Source: Delphinus delphis
Lineage: Eukaryota; Chordata; Mammalia; Artiodactyla; Delphinidae
DNA length: 64,000 bases
Assembly: GCF_949987515.2 (NCBI RefSeq)
Contig: NC_082694.2
Location: 58,898,080 to 58,962,079 of the forward strand
Direction: 5' to 3'
Shown: positions 12,100-23,275 of the stretch, in pieces
Position numbering within the stretch: position 1 is the first letter of the stretch
How the letters are laid out: each line of letters starts with the position of its first letter
Made by a program: the position numbers and the translations under genes
Notes under the pieces: generated by a model
What the model saw: only the letters and a program-made list of their open reading frames with translations
What the model was told of the DNA's origin: nothing
The model's database searches: none

Positions 12100-12292
12100 T
12101 ATGGCACAGTGGTTAAGTGCACAGACTCCAAAGCCAGACTACTTTGATTCTAGTCTGGCTTGACCACATTGCTTAAGCTTTTCGGATGGACCTCTGTTTC
12201 CTCATCCCTAAAATGGGGATAATAATAGTAACTTCCTCTTAACGTTGTTGTAAGGATTAAGTAAGCTAATATATCTAAAGCACTTTAAGAGT
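12100..12292 (+). mobile_element. MIR SINE
   Basis: The tRNA-like head 'cacagtggttaagtgcacagac' is followed by 'cctctgtttcctcatccctaaaatggggat' and 'gttgttgtaaggattaag', the usual MIR order. Confidence 0.8.
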
Positions 12293-12314
12293 TTCTTTAA
12301 AAGTTTCTTAATTT

Positions 12315-12835
12315 GCCATAATGACGTAGCAATTCCGCTCTTGTGTATCTACCCACACAATTTTCACACACAGATGTTCACAGCAGTGTTATTCATAATA
12401 GACAGAAGCTGGAAACAACCTAACTGCCCATCAACTGGTAAATGAATAGAGAAAATGTGTCCATACAGTGGAATACTGTTCAGCAATAAAAAGAAACAAA
12501 CTGTTGATACATGCTGTGACATAAATGAACCTTAAAAACATGTAAAAAGTGGAAGAAGCCAGATAAAAGAGACTACATATTATATGATTCCATTTATGTG
12601 AAATGTTTAGAAAAGGCAAATCTACAGAGTCAGAAGGTGGATTCGTGGGCTGATGTATGTGGCAGGAGGATTAATAATTAATGGGCATGAGGGATCTTAT
12701 TGGGTAATGGAAATATTCTAAAACTGATTTATAGTGAACTTGGTGAATTTACTAAAAAAAAATCATTGAATTATGCACTTGATATAGATGAATTACATGA
12801 TTTTAAAATATGCCTTAATACAGTTATAAAAAATA
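12315..12835 (+). mobile_element. Old L1, 3' end
   Basis: It follows the last part of L1 ORF2 and the 3' UTR: 'gttattcataatagacagaag', 'ggaatactgttcagcaataaaaa', 'tgattccatttatgtgaaatg'. It is 5'-truncated, with broken frames. Confidence 0.75.
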
Positions 12836-13663
12836 ACCACAATACCATTGTAGTCTCTTACAATATTAATAATAGCTTCTTAATAACAAATAAGTTTCAC
12901 ACATTGTAATTAGTTGATGTGTCTCAAATTTCTTTTATATCCATAGGTTGTGCCTTCATCTGTGTTTGTCTTTTTCTTTGCCTTTTGTTTGTTTGAAGAA
13001 ACTTGGTTATTTATCCTGTAGGATTTTCCCTTAGTCGGGGTTTTGCCAGCTGCCCCCCTGTAGGATCATTTAGTGTGTTCTTCTGTGAGTTAGTGGTTAG
13101 TTCTAGAAGACTGGTAAGATTCAGGTGTGATTTGGCATGTGGTGGAAGAGGACAGCTTTGTTGGTGGTATTATGTTCTCATTTTTCTAAATTACAATTCT
13201 GATATCCAGTCTTTGACATTTTGAAAAACAGAAACTAAATCTGAAATAGTCAAGTGTAGTGGGAATGATTTTAAGAATTTGCATCCAAAGTTGTTTTTTT
13301 TTTCCCTCTTTTTCTTTATAAGTGATATCCAGTTTGAACGTGAAGCTAGATGAAAACTTCTTTGGACATTTGGACAAAATTGTTTACTTAAGTGTGAATT
13401 TGGTCTAAGTATCTCACTGGGGCTTCTAATCTTATTCCTGTGGCTTTAATTTAGATTTGATTTTCTCAATTGTTCTTTGATTAAGCATCAGTCTATAACA
13501 TTTTTTAACTTAAGTTGCAAGGACAATGTTTGATCATTGTAATAAAAGTTAAAAAAATACAATTAAACAAGAAGAAGAAGCTAAACATCATTCATCATTC
13601 TGCCACCTCTATAAACACTTGACTTTTAGTGATTTTCTCCAGATTTTTTTGTGTATTTATGTA

Positions 13664-14126
13664 CAGGCATACCTAGTTTTATTGGGCTTCACTTCACTGT
13701 GCTTCACAAATACTGTGTTTTTTACAAATTGAAGGTTTGTGGTGATCCTGCATTGAGCAAGTCTGTTGGCACCATTTTTCCAGTAGCTTTTGCTCACTTT
13801 GTGTCACTGTGTCACATTTTGGCAATTTCCATAATTCAAACATTTTCATTATTAGTATAACGTGTTATGGTCATCTGTGATCAGTGATGTTAATGGCAAA
13901 AAGATTACGACTTGCCGAAGGTTCAGATGATGGTTAGCATTTTTTAGCAATAAAGTATTTTTAAATTAAGGTATGTACTTTTTTTTTAGATATAATGCTA
14001 TTGCTTAATAGACTACAGTTAGTGTAAACATAACTTTCATATGTACTGGGAAACCAAGAAATTAGTGTGACTTGCTTTATTGCAGTCTTCTGGAACTAAA
14101 CCCACAACATCTCTGAGGTATGCCTC
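13664..14126 (+). mobile_element. Tigger1-like MITE (pogo/mariner class)
   Basis: The terminal inverted repeats are CAGGCATACCTAG at the left and GAGGTATGCCTC at the right, flanked by TA on both sides (13662-13663 and 14127-14128), as expected for Tc1/mariner. The interior keeps both ends of a Tigger1 element but lacks the transposase body. The last transposase codons (AAAAGATTACGACTTGCCG...GATGATGGTTAG, near 13900-13935) are still recognisable. It is an internally deleted, non-autonomous copy. Confidence 0.85.
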
Positions 14127-15149
14127 TACAAACACCTAACATATATACTGCACACACAGAGACACATACACTTACCTACGCAGACCACAAAGGGCCGGGC
14201 AGAGTTCAGAGATGGATAAGAATGTACTGAGATCAGCTTGATTTGCATGCTTACTGCTGAACCGGTAAACAAGCATTGCAAAGGATAAGTAAGAGAAGAA
14301 TACCATGAGTGGGCACAGCTCCCCAGTGCTTCCCCAGGTCCTCAGAGGTGACCCAGACTGGTAGTCCGTGCAGTGCGTGATTTGGCAACCACAAAACGCC
14401 TGGCTTGCTGCCATTTATGCTGTCAGGCTTGCGGGTGGACAGCATCAATACTCAGCGAGTGGTGTAACTCTTCTTAGAAAAGGCAATTATTTGTTGTGAC
14501 ACTGTTCAGTAGTTTTGTGTTCCACTTCTTACTATGTCCTCACATCTGTAGCTGGCCTGGCCATTGCCTACCAAAGATGCAAACACATGTGTATGTACAT
14601 GAGTGTGTTTTATCCATAAATGCGTTGATTTTTTACATTTTCTTTTCATTTGAAAAGCATTGCATGAATTTTTTCTATGTTAGTATTTCTACGCCACCAT
14701 TTTTTAGTTGGCTGCATAGTATTCAGCAGTATAAATTATAGCTGTTTAATCAGTCCCTAATGATTATAACACTTAAGTTTTTACAATTATAAACCTTGTA
14801 CCTCTATTTATTATGTATCATGTACCTATGAGGACATCTTTTGTCCTTGTACATATGATTATTTTGTCATGATAAATTAATTAGCTGGTCAGAGGATATG
14901 TACATTTTTAGGAGTTTTGACATATACTAGGGATTATGCCTGACATTTCCAGGGTTTGATTTTTTGTTTTTTGGTTTTTTTCCTATACCTTTGCCCACAA
15001 AAGGATATCATTATAATAAAATCTTTACTCTTGATCAAAAACTGATGTCTTACTGTTAATTAACATTTCTCTGTCTTCCAGTGATTAGGTATCTTTTTTC
15101 CCCATATACTTCTTGGCCTTATATTTTTATTTTATGAAGAGCTTGTTTG

Positions 15150-16560
15150 TGTCAGTCATTTAACAAATATTTATTCATTGTCTGCTACGTGCCAGGCATT
15201 GGTCTAGGTGCTGGGTACATAGTGGTGAATAAGGCAGACTCTTACCCTTGAGAAGCTTATATTTTAGTTCAAAGTGACAGGAAACACGTAAACAGATAAG
15301 ATAATTCATGAACTAAAATGAAGTAATGTTGAAAGTGGCCAGAGGCTACTTTAGCCAGTGTGGTTAAGGGAGACCTTCAGAGCAGGTGGCATTTGGGTTG
15401 AGACTTGAACGATGAGAAGGCAATAGTCCTGTGACAGTGTTGCAGGGGAGAGCATTCTAGGTGGTCAAGGGCAAGTGCAGTGACTCTGAGACAAGAATGA
15501 GTGCTGCAAGGCTGAGGACAGAGAGAAGGCCTGTATGGCTGGATCATTGTGAGCCAGTGGGAGCAGGGTGTGCAAGGGGGCTGGAAAGCTAGTCAGGGAC
15601 TAGGGTTATAGATGGCCTTGGGCACTGTGGTAAGGAGGTTAGATTTTACTTGAAGCTCAGTGGAAAGCTTTTGGAGGATGTTTGGCCTGAGCAACTGGGT
15701 GATACTTTAGGTTCTGTTTACTGACATGGGGAAGACTTGAAGTGTGGATGGAATCAGTAATCCTCTATTTATTATGTATGTTTTAGGCATCTGCTAGATA
15801 TCTAGTTGGAGATGTTGAATAGGCAGTTTGACACATGCGTCTGGAGCTTTAGGAGAAGTTACGTTACACATACAGATTTGAGGGTCCTCAGCATGTAGGT
15901 CGTCCATGAAGCCGTGGAAGTAGATGAGGTTACCTGAGAAGAAAGGAGAGATAGAGAAGGATGGCCCAGGTTGTAACCCTGGGTGATTTCGATACTAGAG
16001 GTCCGCTAGAGGAGGAGGTCCCAGCAAAGAAAACTTGAAAACAGGTAACAAATTAGGTAGGAGAAATATCTGCTGAGGGTTTTGTCAGTGAAGCCTTAGA
16101 AGAAAGTCTTTCAGGCAGGAGGGAGATTAAACTGTGTCAGATGATGCTGAGGTATGTGGAGTAAGATGAGGACTGAGAATTGGGCATTGGTTTTGATGAC
16201 TTTGATAAATCAGATTAGTGGTTAAGGAGTGAATGAGAGGAAAGGAAGTGAAGATAGCAAGAAAGATTCTCCTCTCAAGGCCTTTTGCTGAAAAGGTTAG
16301 CAGAGAAATGGGGCATTAGCTGGAGTGGGACCTGGAGTTTATGGAAGGTTTTTCTAGAATACATGATACTCAGTTATGTTTTGTGCCAGTGCAGTGAGAA
16401 TAAACCAGTAGAGAAGAAGAAATAGATGTTGCAGAAGCTAATGCAGATAACTCCAGGAATAAAGTCCGAGAAAATGAAGAGACAGTATCCAAGGCATAAG
16501 TCTAAGAGCAAGGAGACTTGATTCATTTTAACAGGAGATAAGGCAGAGGATGAGTATATA
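15150..16560 (-). mobile_element. L2 LINE, long antisense copy
   Basis: Read on the minus strand this follows the L2 3' half. On the plus strand the landmarks are 'caaatatttattcattgtctgctacgtgccaggc', 'gagagcattctaggtgg', 'aaggcctgtatggctgg' and 'agatgaggactgagaattg'. About 1.4 kb are alignable by eye, with many small indels. Confidence 0.65.
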
Positions 16561-17363
16561 AGCAGGTAGGAGGACAGAATTGATAGTGGAAAGATTGGTT
16601 ATTACCTGATTGTGCCCCTTTTCCTTTTGAACTATAGGACATGGTTATCAAAGCTTTATGCTTTGAAAGGCTTGCCAATCCCACTATTTATTTATACGTA
16701 TGTGTATATTTTATATACACATATAAACTTCTGACTTCCGTTGTACTTTTTTTTTTTAACATTTAGATCTTAGATCCATGTAGAATTAGTTTGATGTATG
16801 ATGTGAAGTAAAAATCGAACTTAATTTTTTTTTCTCAAATAGTTAAATCTAGCTCTTTGGTATAATTGGTTCTGTTCTGGGCTTTCTGTTTTAATTTAAG
16901 GAATTGCCTATTTATTTTGTTGCCAATACCACACTGAAGCTAGACTTTAAAATAATACTTGTTCCTGAGGTAGGTTGTTGCAAAGAATATTTTTTATAGA
17001 ACCTGATGAAGATTAACATAATGATTGATAATGACATATTGTTTGGATATCAGAGATAGATACAATAATGTAAGATACTCAATGACATCGGAAAATAAAG
17101 GATTCCATAAAGGTGAGTTTTCTAAAATCCTCTTTAAATTGCAAAAATTGTTTTAACCATTGTGTTTGTAAATATTTCTCAAATGCATTTCACCTCAAAT
17201 AACATACTGAGAGTAGTGTAGTTATCATAATGTAACCAATAGTTATAAGTTGTCCTCAGCAGCTCATGACAAAGAGAAATATTGTGGTGCCTCTCAGAAA
17301 AAGGCTCTAAATGACAGTGACTGAACGACAATGACATTTCCCCCTCTCTCCGTGTCACTAGTG

Positions 17364-17426
17364 GCTTTTTTTTGGCCACGCTGAGCAGCTTGTGGAGTCC
17401 TAACCACTGGACCTCCAGGGAATTCC
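17364..17426 (-). mobile_element. CHR-type SINE with internal deletion
   Basis: The minus strand begins with 'gggaattccctggaggtccag' and ends with 'gctgctcagcgtggccaaaaaaaa'. The B-box half between them is missing. A short imperfect duplication (CTAGTGGCT and CTAGTTGCT) flanks it. Only about 63 bp remain. Confidence 0.7.
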
Positions 17427-17794
17427 CTAGTTGCTTCTCTTTAGGTTGGTAAACATTTACTGACATACATTAAGATAAATGGTAAGGCACATTTCTTGAT
17501 TTTGAAGTCTAGCCCTTTATATCTGCCTCCTCTGTCTCCTGTTTCTGTTGTGTTGTTGGCCAGGAGATTGGACAATCAGATTTGTTAGAATTGCATCTAA
17601 TGAAAAAGTGAATATGCTGTGAGCTTATCAGAAGAACTTTCCTTTGAACTTTGAGTCATCTCTTACCTTCTCAAGGTACTTTTTGTCCATGCCTGGTTCT
17701 CATTTATGTCCTGAAAAGTTAAAGTTACTAAATAAGTGCTTAGTTTGAAACTTAATCGTCTCTACAATGGGTAGTGGAAGTCAAAGAGAGAGCA

Positions 17795-18030
17795 TATAGC
17801 GTAGTGGTTAAGAATGCGGACTTTGGACCCAGAGTGCTTTGATTAAAATTGAGGCTCCATCATAGTAAACTGTTTGACCTTGGAAGATTATTAACTTCTC
17901 TACCTATTCTTCCTTTCTGCAAAGTAGGGGCAGTAATAGTTCCTACCTCATAGGGTTGTTGTAAAAATTTAGTAGTTTAATGTATTTGAAGTACTTAAAA
18001 TAGCTGTAATTTTTATTAATAGGGACTTAA
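17795..18030 (+). mobile_element. MIR SINE
   Basis: It has the MIR head 'tagcgtagtggttaagaatgcgg', then 'gtttgaccttggaagatta' and 'cctacctcatagggttgttgtaa'. Confidence 0.8.
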
Positions 18031-18399
18031 AACTGTTATAAATACATTGATGTATTGTGCAATTAAAATGAATAAAATTATAAGCTATTATGTTTTCTTG
18101 TTCTAGAAAACAAATGCAACAACTGATTTCTTATACTGTCTACTGACTTAATCCTCTCTCTTACTATCCACTCCCCCACCTCTCCCCGCAGTACACATGC
18201 ATACACTCTTACACATGCCATAGAGCTGCTAGAGATACTGAACATGCTTTGGGTGTTAGACTTTTCTTTGTGATACTCTGGGGGCTGTGGAATGAGGCAA
18301 GCTTATAAAATTATTTCCTTAAACTTACCTTCTTTCAGTTACTATTCATGTACAGTGAAATAAAGTTCAGGAATTGCCTTTTTTGAACTTAAATATTAT

Positions 18400-18515
18400 G
18401 CCTACAGTAGACTATAAAATCCTCGATGGAGGAGGCTTTGTCTCTTAATTATAACCTTGAGACATTGTACAGCTCTATGCACATAAATGTTTGGTAAATA
18501 TTTTACTGAATGAAT
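18400..18515 (+). mobile_element. L2 LINE 3' tail
   Basis: 'ggaggctttgtctcttaatt', 'cacataaatgtttggtaaatatt' and 'actgaatgaat' follow the L2 3' terminus. Confidence 0.5.
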
Positions 18516-19017
18516 ATTGTATATGATAAACTAAAACATCCAGAATGATTTTTTTTTTATGTGAAAACATTTTTTTATGTTCAAAAAACCCCACAACTTA
18601 CGAGTTCTGTTCCTAGAGTTCTTATACTTTGTGGAACAAAGCAACTTTCTAACCTTTTGAGCATACCCATCCTACTTGCTGGAGAAAAATATTTATTATT
18701 TGTAAGATAAAATAAAATCAATCTCCAGGTAAACAAATTAACCCTTTTTATATGTTTAGTTTGGATCTTTGATATATACATATGTAGTCTTAAAAGTCTA
18801 TAGGTGTCATGTATATAAGTAACATTAATAGGCTCTGAAGTACTGACAGGTCCTTTTAAAATTAAAAACTAGGGGAAACACAGCTATCATATTGAGTTTG
18901 CTTTCTATGTCAGAGGAGGTACAGGGGAGAATTTGTCAGCAGAATTCAAACGGGTCCAGAAATCAGTAGAAAATAATGATGATGTGCAGAACTTGGCTTA
19001 ACAGGAATCCACTTTCT

Positions 19018-19305
19018 TTTTTAAAATATTGATTTATTTATTTTTGGCTGTGTTGGGTCTTCGTTGCTACGCGCGGGCTTTCTCTAGCTGCAGCGAGCAG
19101 GGGCTACTCTTCGTTGCGGTGCGCGGGCTTCTCATTGCGGTGGCTTCTCTTGTTGTGGCTCACGGGCTCTAGAGCACAGGCTCAATAGTTGTGGCGCATG
19201 GACTTAGTTGCTCCGCGGCATGTGGGATCTTCCCGGACCAGGGCTCGAACCTGTCCCCTGCATTGGCAGGCAGGTTCTTAACCACTGCACCAGCAGGGAA
19301 GTCCC
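19018..19305 (-). mobile_element. CHR-type SINE (long form)
   Basis: On the minus strand it starts 'gggacttccctgctggtgcag' and ends in the AAATAAATAAATC tail, seen at 19026-19042. A perfect 15-bp duplication AGGAATCCACTTTCT lies at 19003-19017 and 19306-19320. Confidence 0.95.
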
Positions 19306-19424
19306 AGGAATCCACTTTCTTATTAGTGTTTTTCCAGATGGTAGAATTATTTTTCTTAAATTCACATATCCACATAGCAACTGCAACAGCAACACTAATG
19401 GTGATAAAAGTCACAGCAGCCACT

Positions 19425-19655
19425 TTTTGGATACTTGCTTAGGACAGTGTGCCAGACCCTGTACTGAGCTCTTCATCTGCGTTGTCTCACAGTAATCACG
19501 CTGTGCAGTAGGTGTGGTATTATCATCCCCATCTCACAGGATAGAGGCACAGAAAGATTAAGTAATTTGCCTAGGGCTGTATGACAGAGGAGCAAATTTA
19601 AATCCAGGTTTATGTCTCCCTAGAGCCTGTGTTATTATGTATGTTGCTTTACAGA
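19425..19655 (-). mobile_element. MIR SINE
   Basis: It is in antisense: 'gtattatcatccccatctcacagg', 'gaggcacagaaagattaagtaatttgcc' and 'aaatttaaatccaggtttatg' are the reversed MIR landmarks. Confidence 0.75.
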
Positions 19656-19745
19656 TGCTTCCTGGAATTTTTAGAATAATTCCCAGTTCTCCAGCAATAT
19701 TTTTTGAAAGTTTGCCTCTCTACTATAGAGCTCATTATTCATTTA

Positions 19746-20860
19746 TTTTCAATGTTAAATTAAATTTTAAGTTTTTATAGTTTTTAAGAATTTATTATAT
19801 TTATTTATTATTTTTGGCTGCATTGGGTCTTCGTTGCTGCGCGCGGGCTTTCTCTAGTTGTGGTGAGCGGGGGCTACTCTTCGTTGTGGTGCACGGGCTT
19901 CTCATTGCAGTGGCTTCTCTTGTTGTGGAGCATGGGCTCTAGGCGTGCGGGCTTCAGTAGTTGTGGCTCGCAGGCTCTAGAGCGCAGGCTCAGTAGTTGT
20001 GGCGCATGGGCTTAGTTGCTCCACAGCATGTGGGAACTTCCCGGACCAGGACTCGAACCCGTGTCCCCTGAATTGGCAGGGGGATTCTTAACCACTGTGC
20101 CACCAGGGAAGCCCTATAGTTTTTATTTAACATAATTTCAGACTTTAGGGGAAATGTTGAAAGAATAGTACAAAGAATTTCAATATTTCATCAAGATTTC
20201 TCAGTATTAATATTTGCTACATTTGCTTTATCTTTTCTTTATCTTATCCACTTAAAGATACCCTCTTCCCCTGAATAGTGTGTATTTCGTTAGAGCAATG
20301 AAATGTCATTCATTGCCTTACGTAACAGTACAATCATCAAAATCAGGAAATTAATGCTGCTACAGGGTTGTTATTTAATGCACAGACCTTATTCAGATTT
20401 TGTCAGTTGCCCCAATAATACCTTTTTAGGAAAAAGAAAATCTGGGATAATGTGTTGCATTCAGTTGCCAGGTCTCTTCAGTTTTTTTTGTTTGTTTGTT
20501 TTTTAATCTGAAAGAGTTACTGAGCCTTTGTTTTGAATGCTAGGTCTGTTTATTGCTACTGATGCATAGTTTCTACTAGGTTGTCTTAAGGGATAGAGCC
20601 AGGAAATAGATGTATGTATGCACACATAAATATGTACATACCCACACACCTCTCCCTTCCCTACCCCCCATCTATCTTTATCGAAAACTATGACTTCATG
20701 CTTATACCTCCAATACCAGTCTAACACCATAAAGTTCATTCTCTCTTTTCTTTCCATATGTGTAACTTCCTTCTCCAACAGAGGGAAACCTGGTTTCCAT
20801 TATCGGTAGTATATTTACTTACTTGCTTAATCCTTGAACATAAAAGTAATTTCAGAATTG
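19746..20860 (-). mobile_element. Old L1 3'-UTR-like region split by a SINE
   Basis: Sequence on both sides of the SINE at 19787-20114 resembles the antisense of an old L1 3' UTR, with 'gttgaaagaatagtacaaagaa', 'ttgccccaataatacc' and 'ttccatatgtgtaac'. A related piece occurs at 45005-45200. Confidence 0.5.
19787..20114 (-). mobile_element. CHR-type SINE (long form)
   Basis: This is a full-length long form: minus-strand start 'gggcttccctggtggcacag', B-box 'gggttcgagtcctgg', repeated 'gagccacaactact' modules, and an AAATAATAAATAAATATAA tail. The duplication TATAGTTTTTA lies at 19776-19786 and 20115-20125. Confidence 0.95.
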
Positions 20861-21018
20861 TTAACCTATGCCTCTGAGAACTCAGCTACTAACTGGAGGT
20901 CATCGTTTGTTTAGAATATTTATCTCTAGGCTGAGGACATATATTGTTCTAAAATCTGGTTCTCCTTGTGTCTCTCCCTTTGAAAATTGCATATGTTATT
21001 CTGTTGAAGTTTGTATGG

Positions 21019-21442
21019 TGTATTAGTTTCCAGGCTGCCATAACAAAGTAGCACAAACTAGGTGGCTTGAAACAACAGAAATTTATCCTCTAACAGTTAT
21101 GGAGGCTACAAGTTGGAAATCAAGGCGTCAGCAGAGTTGGTTCTTTCCGAGAACCCTGAAAAATATGTTCCCTGCTTCTCTAGCTTCTGGTGATGGCCAG
21201 CAACCCTTGGTTGGCGTCCCTTGGCTTTTAGGTGGTTCCAGTCTCTGCCTCCGTCATCACAGAGCAAACACCCTGTGTCCAAATTTCCCCTTCATATGAG
21301 AACACCAGTCCTAGAGACTACCATAAAGGCCTCATCTTAGCATGATTACAGCAAGACCCTGTTTCCAAATAGGATCACGTTCACAAGCACTGGAGGTTCA
21401 GTTCACCATATCTTTTGGGGGGACACATTTCAACCCATGATA
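21019..21442 (+). mobile_element. LTR-like interspersed repeat
   Basis: It begins TGTATTAGTTTCCAGGCTGCC, contains 'gcttgaaacaacagaaatttat' and 'tctagcttctggtgatggcc', and ends 'gggggacacatttcaaccc'. It is the same broad family as 2298-2690, probably an ERVL/MLT2-like LTR. The family is not confirmed. Confidence 0.6.
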
Positions 21443-21924
21443 CATGACCAATTTATTTGTTTCTGTTTGTATTCATTTTGGGGATGCCTCCTTCATCTTT
21501 GATTTTATTTCTTTTAGAGTATTTTTTTAAGTATGTGCAACTTGAACATGATTCAGGGAAGTGTCATTCTTTCATCTTTTTTTATCCTATTTCCCACTCA
21601 TCCGCTGTTGATAACCACTATTTTTGGTCTCAGGTTTATCCTTTCCATGTTTTGTTTTGTTTATCCAAATGAGCAGATACATGAATATTTTCTTATTTTC
21701 TCTTCTTTTCTTTTACAAAAGGTAGCATACTATAGCTATCCGTTTGAATTTTGCCCTTTTCACTTAACAGTCTGTCTGGGAAGTCATTCCACATTAATTC
21801 TCATTCTGCATAAAACTCCATCATATGAGTCAGTCACTGTTCTATGTGTGCACCTCTAGGCTGGTTCCAATACATTACATTTACAAATAACGCTGCTTGT
21901 AAAATTTATGTCATCCATATTGAT

Positions 21925-22155
21925 AAATGCTACAAAACGTTGAACCTCGGAAACGTTATGCTAAATGAGAGAAGCCAAACACAATAGGTCACATACTGTG
22001 TATTTCCATTTATGTGAAATATACAGCATAAGTAAGTCCGTAGAGACAGAAAGCAGATTTGTTGTCGCCAGGGGCTCTGGGGAGAGGGGGATGGGAAGTG
22101 ACTGCTTAGTGGGTATGGGGTCACCTTTGGAGGTGATAAAATGTTTTGACTTTAA
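21925..22155 (+). mobile_element. Old L1 3' fragment
   Basis: 'ttatgctaaatgagagaagcc', 'catttatgtgaaatatac' and 'gagggggatgggaagtgactg' follow the L1 ORF2-to-3'-UTR junction. The antisense-looking stretch before it (21440-21900) may be another old L1 3' UTR. Confidence 0.65.
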
Positions 22156-22479
22156 TTTAAACATCCTCTTGTTTTTCTTGCTGATGTTGGTGCTGTTGAC
22201 ATTTAGGCCACTGGATAGTCAGTGCATCTTTAAACGCCTCCCACAAAGAACAGACCCTGAAGTTTATCTTTTTAATGACAGTGTGTGTAAAGTATACACT
22301 GTCTGTTCACATCTTTTTTTGATTGCCCCGTCAGAGTTAATTTACCTCCTCTGTCTTTCACTTTACAGAGTTTTGTTTTTCTGTTGCCCTGGAGAAAGTT
22401 GAAGTCTGATGATGCTGGCGCTAAAGTATCTGTGTGGGAAAATGGGGGGCATGGTCCAGGATGGGAGTGGGTCATAAAG

Positions 22480-22704
22480 GATGTAAGCCAGAAAGATACT
22501 TAGGGCCAGATTGTGTACCATGATACCTTCTATTTCATGCCAGAATGTCTAGAGCTGTGGGTCACTGAAGGTCATTAGAGAGACGACTAATATTTAGTCT
22601 GTGTTTTAAAAGATAACAGGCAGTAATGTGGCGAATGTACTGAAATGTAAGTCAGTACTGGAAACAGGGAGACCAGTGAAGAGGTATACTGAGAAGGGTA
22701 TTAG
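22480..22704 (-). mobile_element. L2 LINE fragment, antisense
   Basis: 'ggccagattgtgtaccatgat' and 'ggaaacagggagaccagtgaag' follow reversed L2. It resumes after the insertions at 22705-23275. Confidence 0.5.
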
Positions 22705-22808
22705 GAAAGGAATGTGTATGTGTGTATAACTGAGTCACTTTGCTGTACAGCAGAGATTGGCACAGCACTGTAAATCAACTCTACTTCAATAAAAAAAATT
22801 TTTTTTAA
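22705..22808 (+). mobile_element. Very short L1 3'-end insertion
   Basis: About 104 bp of cetartiodactyl-type L1 3' terminus ('tataactgagtcactttgctg', 'gtaaatcaactctacttcaataaa') are followed by an A-rich tail that passes into T. A perfect 13-bp duplication AGAAGGGTATTAG lies at 22692-22704 and 22809-22821, so this is a complete, extremely 5'-truncated retroposition. Confidence 0.85.
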
Positions 22809-22821
22809 AGAAGGGTATTAG

Positions 22822-23275
22822 AGTTCAGGTTAACTGCTATAACAAAGAAACCCCAAAATAAAGTGACCTAAACAAGATAGACATTTATTTCTCTCTCACG
22901 TAACAGTTTTGAGGTGAGTCCAAGTTGGTAGTTCAGTTCTGTTCCATGAGGTCATTCAGGGATACATGTTCCTTCCATTTTATGCCATCACCCAGTAGAG
23001 CACTCATTCATCTGCTTATGTGAGGTTAGGTCACTGGTATGTCCATCTTTAGCTTGCTGGAAGAGAGACAGGTATTTTAAGGCAAGCAGCTTTTCTTTTA
23101 AGGAAGTGAGGTTGGAAGTCACATACCAGTCACATGCTCATTTTTGTGCTAGAACTTAACTTCCATGGCCACACAAATGCAAGAGAGGCTGGGAAATGCG
23201 GTCTTTAGCTAGGCAGCTACGTGTCCAAGAAGAAGGAAAGAATGGCCATTGGAGGCACAAATCGCAGTCTACCCC
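22822..23275 (+). mobile_element. LTR-like repeat, family unassigned
   Basis: 'aactgctataacaaagaaacccc', 'catttatttctctctcacgtaac', 'acttccatggccacacaaatgcaag' and 'gctgggaaatgcggtcttta' form a known-looking old repeat. A weaker relative begins near 37895. The family was not identified. Confidence 0.45.

Noticed and set aside
16700..16722. ATGTGTATAT...ATATACACAT palindrome
   Set aside because: Ten-bp arms in alternating AT/GT sequence are expected by chance in such simple sequence.
21965..22402. A 145-codon open frame
   Set aside because: It starts in an old L1 fragment and runs into unrelated intron; no domain or signal recognised.
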